Positions 14,227-19,515 of a DNA stretch of 19,515 bases are shown in pieces (position 1 is the first letter of the stretch; every line of letters begins with the position of its first letter). Position numbers and translations under genes: made by a program. This DNA is from SURF-43 sp964628985 (lineage in GTDB: Bacteria > Chloroflexota > Dehalococcoidia > UBA2979), in assembly GCA_964628985.1 (NCBI GenBank), contig CAZVNJ010000040.1, forward strand, positions 1 to 19,515, read 5' to 3'. The notes under the pieces were generated by a model. It saw only the letters and a list, made by a program, of their open reading frames with translations, was not told where the DNA came from and did not search any database.

Positions 14227-14739
14227 CTAGGTCGCCTCGCCTTCGGCGGCCGCGACCGCAGCGACCGAAGGGGTGATTTTCACCAGGTCGGTCTTCGCGT
14301 CCAGCCGGTCCACGTACAGGAGGCCGTTGACGTGGTCCGTCTCATGTTCCAGCGCCTGCGCGAGAAGGTCGCCCTCTGCCTTGACACGGACTTCCCGGCC
14401 GTGCTCGTCCAGCGCTTTGACGACTACCGACAGCGAGCGGGTCACGGTGCCTCGATAGCCGGGGACTGAGAGGCACCCCTCGTCGAGGCGCCGTTCACCG
14501 GCGCGCTTGATCACCTCCGGGTTGATCAGCGCGAACGGCTCCTCGTCCGGCATCCCGATCACGACCACGCGAAGGCCGACGCCGATCTGTGGGGCCGCGA
14601 TGCCTACGCCATGAGCCGCATACATCGACTCTGTCATGTCAGCGATGAGACGGCGGATCGAGTCGTCCACCCGCGAAACTTTCTTCGCAGGCTTGCGTAG
14701 CACCGGATCGCCCAGGTAGCGGATGGGGCGCACCGTCAT
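14227..14739 (-). CDS. def: peptide deformylase
   Basis: Removes the formyl group from the initiator methionine of new proteins; 170 residues, a usual bacterial length. All three metal-site motifs are intact: GVGIAAPQ (44-51), EGCLSVPG (87-94, metal ligand Cys89) and HETDH (132-136, catalytic Glu133 and two His ligands). I chose the ATG at 14739 over the in-frame ATG 48 nt upstream because MTVRPIRYLGDPVLR is the normal beginning and GGGAG lies 9 nt before it. It is the first gene of the def-yajC-acidic-secD-secF unit, with a promoter candidate about 55 nt upstream. fmt, its frequent partner, is not adjacent in this window. Confidence 0.98.
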   Translation of the reverse strand: MTVRPIRYLGDPVLRKPAKKVSRVDDSIRRLIADMTESMYAAHGVGIAAPQIGVGLRVVVIGMPDEEPFALINPEVIKRAGERRLDEGCLSVPGYRGTVTRSLSVVVKALDEHGREVRVKAEGDLLAQALEHETDHVNGLLYVDRLDAKTDLVKITPSVAAVAAAEGEAT

Positions 14740-14796
14740 TCGCCACGTCTCCCGATCTCGATCTGTGTCCGCGTACCAGGGATCCACCCGGGTGCG

Positions 14797-14828
14797 ATTG
14801 TAGCGTTACGCCCCCGGGCCACCGTCAA
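14797..14828 (-). promoter_or_regulatory. promoter candidate for the def-yajC-secDF operon
   Basis: On the minus strand TTGACG (14828-14823) and TACAAT (14802-14797) each match the housekeeping consensus at five of six bases. The spacer is 20 nt, longer than the ideal 17, which weakens the call or implies that an activator helps. Transcription would start near 14790, leaving a 5' leader of about 50 nt. It lies in the 117-bp gap between priA and def. Confidence 0.55.
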
Positions 14829-14856
14829 CTCTGCCGTCCACTGCAACCCTCGGACA

Positions 14857-17565
14857 CTAGTCCAGCGTCAGCGGATCCACATCGATCACCCACCCCGGAG
14901 GCAGCGTATCCAGATCACCGTCGAGCAGTTCGCGGCACTCCTCGCCTCGGATCAGGATCGACCATCGATGCCGTCCGCGCACGCGCGCGACGCCCGGGAC
15001 TAACGGCCCCAGGACATCGATCCCCACTCGTCCGGCGGCGCGTGTCCGGAGCTCCTCCGCCATGCGCGCCGCCTCCTCGATCGCGTAGGTCGCATTGGCG
15101 TGCGAAAAGAGCAGGCGGAGGAGGCGGCGGAAGGGAGGGTGGCCGTGCTCATGCCGCCACGCCAGTTCTTCCTCGAAGAAGACATCGCCGCGATACTCCG
15201 CCGCCGCGCGGATGGCTGGGTGCTCCGGCTGCAGGGTCTGCACGATCACGCGCCCGTCCCGCTCAGCCCGCCCGGCGCGTCCGGCGACCTGTACCAGCAT
15301 CTGGTAGGTCCGCTCTCGGGCGCGGAAGTCTGCCTCGCGCAGCGTGTAGTCCGCCAGGACCACTCCCACCAGCGTGACCAGCGGCAGGTCCAGGCCCTTT
15401 GCCACCATCTGCGTCCCCACGAGCACATCCCCGCCACGTGAGAATTCGCTCAGGATGGCCTCATGCTGCTCCAGCGTGCGCGCGCTGTCCCGGTCCCACC
15501 GGACCACCTTCGCCGTTGGGTAGTGACGACGCACTTCCTCCTCCACGCGCTGCGTCCCCGCGCGCACGGGCCTCAGAGGCAGACCACACCCGAATTCCGG
15601 ACATCGAGGGGGCATGGTCCGGCTTCGACCGCACGTGTGGCAGATCAGACGCCCGCCTTCATGCACGGAGAGGGCGATGTCGCACGAGGCGCACGCCGGC
15701 GAGTGCCCTCTGGGGCACAGCAGGTAGGCCGCAAGGCCCCGACGGTTGAGGAACAGGACCGCCTGCTCCTCGCGGTCCAGCACTTCGCCAAGGGCCTCGA
15801 CGAGTTGCGGCGAGAACAGGTTGGTCGAACCGCGCATGTCAATGACCTCGACCTCCGGAAGGGTCGCCTGCGGCCACAGCCGCACAAAGCCATCGGTGTC
15901 CGCCGCCGGGCGCATCCGGCGAGGCAGATCGAGTCGGGTGATCGCCCCCTCGGCGGCGGCCAGCCAGCGCTCGGCATCGGGCGTAGCCGAGCCGAACACC
16001 AGCGCGGCCCCACTTCGCTGCGCAAGTTGCAATGCGACGGTGCGCGCGTCATAGCGCGGCGCCGGGTCGTGCTGCTTGTACGTCCACTCGTGGAACTCAT
16101 CGATGACGATCAGCCCCAGGTCGGGCTGCGGCGCGAAGATCGCACTGCGCGAACCGATCACCACGTCGTATGCACCGGACTCGATGGCATGCCACTCGTC
16201 GTACGCCTCACCCAGGCTCAGGCCGGAATGGAGGACTCCCACTCGACCCGGAAAGCGCTCGGAGAACCGTCGCACCGTCTGCGGCGTCAACGCGATCTCG
16301 GGCACGAGCACGATGGCCCGACGGCCGCGCGCGACCGCATGACGGAGTGCGTCCAGGTAGACCTCCGTCTTGCCGGAGCCCGTCACGCCGTTGAGAAGGA
16401 AGGCCGCGCCATCAAACGCATCGATTCCGGCGCGGATTGCCGCCGCGGCCTCCCGCTGCTCAGCCACCAACTCGACGGGCGGGCGTTCGATCACGTCGAG
16501 TGTCGCAAGCGGGTCGCGTCGGTCGAGCACCTGCTGCACCTCGACCAGCCCCGCCTCTACGAGGCGGTCGACCGCCGCACGGGCCTCCCGCCCCACTTCG
16601 GCGGCCAACCCTCGCAGCGGTGTGACCGGATCCTCACCGGCTTCCGCCTTCGCGGCGAGCAGTTCGAGCGTCCCGGCGGCCGCGGCCTCAACCGCCCCCC
16701 GAGAGAGTCGGCGCAGCAGCGGGGCCACATCCGCCGCTGGGATCGCCAGCCGTACCTCCTCGCCCTCGCGCGCGAGCACTCCGTCTTCGATCAGCGTCTC
16801 GACCGCAGGCGCGCCCCGTGCCTCCCGCGCGACCGCATCGAACGGCGCGGCGCCTCGCCCTTCGAGGTAACGGATCGCTCGGACACGGCGCGAGGCCCGC
16901 CGGCCCTCGATGGCTCCGGCGAACTCACGTGCCCGCCCGACGGGCGCGCGCAGGCGGACCATCTCAGCGATGCGCGCCTGTCCTCGCGGCCGGTCCAGTG
17001 AGTAGTGGCGCTCGGCCAGCCCACGACGCACCAGAAGTGAGAGCGCGGCGTCGAAGGATCGCGCAGGCACCCGGCCTTCGACTCGCGCTCGCAACTCGTC
17101 CACGTCTCGGGGCTCGGCGTCGAGGGCGTCGAAGATCGCCTGCTGCCGCTCGGAGAGCGCGACCGCCTCGCCCTCACCTCGCACGTAGGCTGTGCGAGGT
17201 CGCTCGCCCGCGCCCGGGGGCAGGAAGAGCGCATGCGCCTCCCACGGGGGGGCGAGGTAGTACTCACGCAGCCAGGCCGCGAGCGCCATCCGCTCTGATG
17301 AGATGTGCGGTGCACCCTGGACCGGCGCCTCGAGCGGCCGCACCGCCTCCGGGTCATACCCCGGCGTGTCGAATGGCCCCTCCACCACGATCCCCTGGAA
17401 GGTCTGCTTCCCGAACGGCACATGCACCACCTCGCCGGGCACCACGGCACGGCCGGGGGGGACCGAGTAGGAGAAGGTGAGGTAGGTGGGGCGGCCGGAG
17501 TTGACCGCGACCTTCACGTAGCGCGGTCTGGTGCTGGGACGGCGCTCGACCAAGGTGACCGGCAT
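14857..17565 (-). CDS. priA: PriA, primosomal helicase, long form with an altered zinc site
   Basis: Restarts stalled replication forks by loading the replicative helicase; 902 residues, against about 730-800 in well-known PriA proteins. The N-terminal 3'-DNA-binding domain is at about 15-115. A long Arg/Glu-rich stretch with winged-helix-like segments (about 135-360) accounts for the extra length. Walker A is GVTGSGKT (393-400) and the DExH box is DEFH (489-492), where most PriA proteins have DEEH. Motif III is GSATPD (525-530), and late motifs are LVGTQMVAKGLDLP and VAGRAGR (760-766). Zinc-site residues are C617, C625, C628, C642, C645, C655 and C660; one usual cysteine is missing (G620, next to H621). 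It follows the rplS terminator and may have its own promoter at 17572-17577. Confidence 0.97.
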   Translation of the reverse strand: MPVTLVERRPSTRPRYVKVAVNSGRPTYLTFSYSVPPGRAVVPGEVVHVPFGKQTFQGIVVEGPFDTPGYDPEAVRPLEAPVQGAPHISSERMALAAWLREYYLAPPWEAHALFLPPGAGERPRTAYVRGEGEAVALSERQQAIFDALDAEPRDVDELRARVEGRVPARSFDAALSLLVRRGLAERHYSLDRPRGQARIAEMVRLRAPVGRAREFAGAIEGRRASRRVRAIRYLEGRGAAPFDAVAREARGAPAVETLIEDGVLAREGEEVRLAIPAADVAPLLRRLSRGAVEAAAAGTLELLAAKAEAGEDPVTPLRGLAAEVGREARAAVDRLVEAGLVEVQQVLDRRDPLATLDVIERPPVELVAEQREAAAAIRAGIDAFDGAAFLLNGVTGSGKTEVYLDALRHAVARGRRAIVLVPEIALTPQTVRRFSERFPGRVGVLHSGLSLGEAYDEWHAIESGAYDVVIGSRSAIFAPQPDLGLIVIDEFHEWTYKQHDPAPRYDARTVALQLAQRSGAALVFGSATPDAERWLAAAEGAITRLDLPRRMRPAADTDGFVRLWPQATLPEVEVIDMRGSTNLFSPQLVEALGEVLDREEQAVLFLNRRGLAAYLLCPRGHSPACASCDIALSVHEGGRLICHTCGRSRTMPPRCPEFGCGLPLRPVRAGTQRVEEEVRRHYPTAKVVRWDRDSARTLEQHEAILSEFSRGGDVLVGTQMVAKGLDLPLVTLVGVVLADYTLREADFRARERTYQMLVQVAGRAGRAERDGRVIVQTLQPEHPAIRAAAEYRGDVFFEEELAWRHEHGHPPFRRLLRLLFSHANATYAIEEAARMAEELRTRAAGRVGIDVLGPLVPGVARVRGRHRWSILIRGEECRELLDGDLDTLPPGWVIDVDPLTLD

Positions 17566-17571
17566 AGCGCG

Positions 17572-17577
17572 ATCCTA
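17572..17577 (-). promoter_or_regulatory. candidate -10 box or ribosome binding site (TAGGAT) before priA
   Basis: TAGGAT on the minus strand ends 6 nt before the priA ATG, fitting a -10 box of a leaderless transcript. Its AGGA is also at an ideal Shine-Dalgarno distance (7 nt), so sequence alone cannot decide. The ten bases CGGTAGGATC also occur before mogA. The rplS terminator lies just upstream, which makes a separate priA promoter plausible. Confidence 0.4.
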
Positions 17578-17609
17578 CCGGGACGCGCTGGTGGCACGGG
17601 GACACGAAG

Positions 17610-17630
17610 AGGCCGGGCACAGCCCGGCCT
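17610..17630 (-). terminator. strong hairpin terminator after rplS
   Basis: AGGCCGGGC (17610-17618) and GCCCGGCCT (17622-17630) form a perfect 9-bp GC-rich stem with a 3-nt loop, about 28 bp after the rplS stop. On the minus strand the stem is followed by CTTCGTGTCC, a weak U-tract. It is well placed to end the mogA-trmD-rplS transcript before priA. Confidence 0.75.
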
Positions 17631-17657
17631 GGCATCCTGGCGCCGAGGGCTGCGAGA

Positions 17658-18011
17658 CTACCCGCGGCGGGCTTCCTTCACCCGGGCCGCGCGGCCGGTC
17701 AGGCCGCGGAGGTAGAAGAGGCGGCTGCGGCGGACGCGACCACGGCGAGTGACAGCCAGAGACTCAAGACGCGGGCTGTTCATCGGCCAGGTGCGCTCGA
17801 CGCCGACACCAGAGGCAATGCGCCGGACCGTGAAGTTGCCCGCCGGGCCTTCCTTCACGCGGATCACCACACCCTCGAAGGGCTGCAGACGCTCGCGGTC
17901 GCCTTCAACGACACGGGCCTGGACGCGCACCGTGTCCCCCACACTGAATTCGGGAAGGTTCGGAAGCGCAGGGTTTCGCGGCTGGGTAAGCGTGGCGAGA
18001 TCGATCGGCAT
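17658..18011 (-). CDS. rplS: 50S ribosomal protein L19
   Basis: Large-subunit protein at the 30S/50S interface; 117 residues, the usual size. Family features include the SH3-like core FSVGDTVRVQARVVEGDRERLQPFEGVVI (22-50), with the conserved FEG motif, and the C-terminal basic stretch RRGRVRRSRLFYLRGLTGRAARVKE. AGGA lies 9-10 nt before the ATG. It follows trmD with a 52-bp gap and precedes a strong terminator, so it is the end of its operon. trmD-rplS is one of the more conserved bacterial gene pairs; the usual upstream partners rpsP and rimM are absent here. Confidence 0.98.
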   Translation of the reverse strand: MPIDLATLTQPRNPALPNLPEFSVGDTVRVQARVVEGDRERLQPFEGVVIRVKEGPAGNFTVRRIASGVGVERTWPMNSPRLESLAVTRRGRVRRSRLFYLRGLTGRAARVKEARRG

Positions 18012-18063
18012 GGCGGTTGTCCTGTGTCCTGAGATTCGGGGGCGGCAGCCGAGCCGCGAAGGG

Positions 18064-18861
18064 TCAGTCTATCCGGCGCCCGTCCGTAGCGTCGAGGGCT
18101 GGGGGTTGGACCGCTTCAGGGGGTTGGGCATCCAACCAGGCTCGCTCCCCGGGCGTGAGGCCAGCGCGAGCGAGCAGGTCGGGGCGCCGGAGACGGGTTC
18201 GCAGCAGCCGCAGCCGCCGACGCCACTTCTGAATCTCAGCGTGGTGGCCTGACAGGAGGATCTCCGGCACCCGCCAGCCTCGGAACTCCGCGGGGCGTGT
18301 GTACTGCGGATACTCCAGCAGCCCCTCGTCGAAGGTTTCCTCCTCCAACGACCCCTCGCTGCCCAACACGCCCGGGATCCGCCGTGCGACCGCGTCAATC
18401 ACCAGCATCGCCGGGATCTCACCGCCGGAGACCACGAAGTCCCCGATCGAGACCTCAAGGTCCACGGCGTGCTCCAGCACCCGTTCGTCCACGCCCTCGT
18501 ACCGCCCGCACACCAGGAGCAGCCGGGGATGCGTGGCAAGTTCGTCCACCAGCGCGCGGTCCAGCCGGCGGCCCTGGGGCGACATGAAGACCACGTACGC
18601 GGGCGGCTCCGCTTGCGGCTGGATCGCCTCGATCGCCTCGAAGAGCGGCTCGGTCTTCATCACCATCCCCGGGCCGCCGCCGAATGGCGCGTCGTCCACG
18701 GTCCGATGCCGGTCGTGCGCCCAGTCGCGGAGGTCGTAGAGGTGGACCGAGACGAGCCCGGCGGCTTGCGCGCGGCCGAGGATGGACTGGTCCAGCGGCC
18801 CCACGAACATGCCGGGAAAGATTGTCAGCACGTCGAACCGGATCGAAGGCGAAGGCGTCAC
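18064..18861 (-). CDS. trmD: tRNA (guanine-37-N1)-methyltransferase
   Basis: Methylates G37 next to the anticodon, preventing +1 frameshifting. It is a SPOUT-class enzyme whose SAM site is a trefoil knot: SPQGRRLD (94-101), CGRYEGVDER (118-127) and SIGDFVVSGGEIPAM (138-152). The catalytic aspartate is probably D178 in ETFDEGLLEYPQYTRP, and the C-terminal domain has the tRNA-binding pattern VPEILLSGHHAEIQKWR (198-214). The GTG start at 18861 overlaps the mogA stop as GTGA and places RFDVLTIFP where TrmD proteins begin; 265 residues. The frame stays open upstream only as a shadow of mogA. The Pro-rich end (about 245-265) is unremarkable. Confidence 0.98.
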   Translation of the reverse strand: MTPSPSIRFDVLTIFPGMFVGPLDQSILGRAQAAGLVSVHLYDLRDWAHDRHRTVDDAPFGGGPGMVMKTEPLFEAIEAIQPQAEPPAYVVFMSPQGRRLDRALVDELATHPRLLLVCGRYEGVDERVLEHAVDLEVSIGDFVVSGGEIPAMLVIDAVARRIPGVLGSEGSLEEETFDEGLLEYPQYTRPAEFRGWRVPEILLSGHHAEIQKWRRRLRLLRTRLRRPDLLARAGLTPGERAWLDAQPPEAVQPPALDATDGRRID

Positions 18862-19385
18862 GCCTGCTCCTTCAGCCGCTCGTGCGTGCTCGCGCTCTCC
18901 TCGGCGTCTCCCCGGAGCGACGAACAGGCGTGGTCCAGCACAGGCAGCAGCACCGCCAGGTTCTCGCGTGCCGCCCGCTCCGAGCCCGGCAGATTTACGA
19001 CTAGCGTCCGGCCGCGGACGCCACACACCGCGCGCGACAGCATCGCCGTCGGCACCACCTGGGTACTCGCGGCGCGCATCGCCTCTTCCATCCCCGGCAC
19101 CCGATAGTCGATGACGGCCTGCGTTGCCTCGGGCGTCCTGTCGCGAGGCGCCATCCCGGTCCCCCCGGCCGTGACCGCGAGGACGATCTCCCCGGCATCC
19201 GCCCACTGCCGCAGGAGCGCCGCAATCTGGTCCGGCTCATCCGGCAGTAGCGCCCGCTCTGCCACCTCGAACCCAGCCTCCGCGAGCATCGCGGCGACGG
19301 CGGGCCCAGCCGTGTCGACGCGCTCCCCGCGCGCGCCAAGGTCGCTCACGGTCAGGACGGCGGCGCGGTGGTGAGTGGGAGGCAT
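18858..19385 (-). CDS. mogA: MogA/MoaB-family molybdenum cofactor protein
   Basis: Molybdopterin adenylyltransferase family (MoCF-binding fold), acting late in molybdenum cofactor synthesis. Positions below count from an upstream in-frame ATG at 19406. They are AAVLTVSDLGARGERVDTAGP (15-35), the MPT-binding glycine loop VTAGGTG (78-84), APRDRTPEA (86-94) with the conserved Asp, and LVVNLPGS (135-142). I prefer the second ATG at 19385 (175 residues) because GGAG lies 6 nt before it and the frame then begins MPPTHHRAAVLTVSD, as is common; the longer form adds seven residues. The MogA and MoaB subfamilies overlap, so the symbol is approximate. It is translationally coupled to trmD, an unusual partner. 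Confidence 0.9.
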   Translation of the reverse strand: MPPTHHRAAVLTVSDLGARGERVDTAGPAVAAMLAEAGFEVAERALLPDEPDQIAALLRQWADAGEIVLAVTAGGTGMAPRDRTPEATQAVIDYRVPGMEEAMRAASTQVVPTAMLSRAVCGVRGRTLVVNLPGSERAARENLAVLLPVLDHACSSLRGDAEESASTHERLKEQA

Positions 19386-19417
19386 CGAAGGCTCCGGATC
19401 CGGCATGAAACACGCTG

Positions 19418-19423
19418 ATCCTA
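19418..19423 (-). promoter_or_regulatory. candidate -10 box (TAGGAT) for mogA-trmD-rplS
   Basis: TAGGAT within CGGTAGGATC, the same ten bases found before priA, lies 11 nt before the first possible mogA ATG and 32 nt before the preferred one. Transcription from about 19411 would give a short leader containing the GGAG ribosome binding site. No -35 match; the upstream sequence is a run of G and C. Confidence 0.35.
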
Positions 19424-19482
19424 CCGCCCCGCCCTGGACGGGGCGCCCCCGGGAATTTTCGGGAGAAAGATGGGGAAGGATG

Positions 19483-19511
19483 TTGCAAGATGTGGGGCAG
19501 AATGGTAGTTT
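19483..19511 (+). promoter_or_regulatory. promoter candidate directed off the right edge
   Basis: TTGCAA (19483-19488) and TAGTTT (19506-19511) are separated by exactly 17 nt and stand out as A/T-rich elements in GC-rich DNA. They match the consensus at four and three of six bases. This would drive a gene to the right of the window, divergent from mogA. The gap 19407-19515 otherwise holds a GC palindrome (19440-19449) and no gene. Confidence 0.4.
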
Positions 19512-19515
19512 CGTC

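Noticed and set aside
15463..17001. Long plus-strand open frame (512 codons) opposite priA
   Set aside because: It is Arg/His/Gln-rich with no domain pattern, as expected for the antisense strand of a GC-rich gene; PriA motifs are intact on the other strand.
18862..19206. Extended trmD frame running back through mogA
   Set aside because: The extension shows no homology-like pattern and lies out of frame within mogA; the GTGA overlap gives a natural TrmD start.
19440..19449. Perfect palindrome GGGGCGCCCC near the right edge as an operator
   Set aside because: Ten-base G/C palindromes are expected by chance in DNA this GC-rich, and nothing else marks it as a regulator site. The nearby imperfect repeat 19449-19464 is equally weak.

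Overview
This is a 19.5 kb, very GC-rich, gene-dense bacterial chromosome segment. Sixteen protein genes fill it, all with core or transport roles; there is no sign of a phage, transposon, CRISPR array or RNA gene. The gene set (separate secD and secF, a PPOX-class flavin/F420 protein beside aspS, a DUF2157 membrane protein, hemW next to selB) and the very high GC suggest Chloroflexota, perhaps a Dehalococcoidia- or Thermomicrobia-like lineage. That placement is inference from gene content only. No gap without a gene exceeds about 120 bp.

Left arm, minus strand, read right to left. A DUF2157 membrane protein (7189-6179), a PPOX protein (6142-5735) and aspS (5651-3804) lie in one direction. 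An oligopeptide/dipeptide-type ABC importer follows: binding protein (3706-2066), DppB-like permease (2035-1052) and DppC-like permease (1055-90), the permeases overlapping by ATGA. The importer's ATPases are not in the window.

Centre, plus strand. hemW (7265-8503), a 92-residue four-cysteine zinc-ribbon-like protein (8508-8786) and selB (8793-10649) form a tight operon with 4 and 6 bp gaps. hemW diverges from the DUF2157 gene across 75 bp. selB converges on secF so closely that the two stop codons share one CTAG.

Right arm, minus strand, in transcription order: mogA/moaB, trmD (GTGA overlap), rplS, a strong hairpin terminator, priA, a promoter candidate, then def, yajC, a polyacidic unknown, secD and secF (ATGA overlap). 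The def-yajC-X-secD-secF block joins N-terminal deformylation with the SecDF-YajC accessory translocase. The unknown inside it carries 76 nearly unbroken acidic residues with tryptophans about every ten positions and a basic C-terminal tail; it is the most novel item here.

Other points worth a second look: a roughly 115-residue insertion with two cysteines in the SecF extracytoplasmic domain; a remodelled first zinc site and a DEFH box in PriA; AspRS features suggesting a non-discriminating enzyme; a selB with no other selenocysteine genes nearby; and TAnnnT hexamers placed 6-7 nt before three start codons, suggesting leaderless transcripts. I found no convincing evidence of an entirely new multi-gene system.
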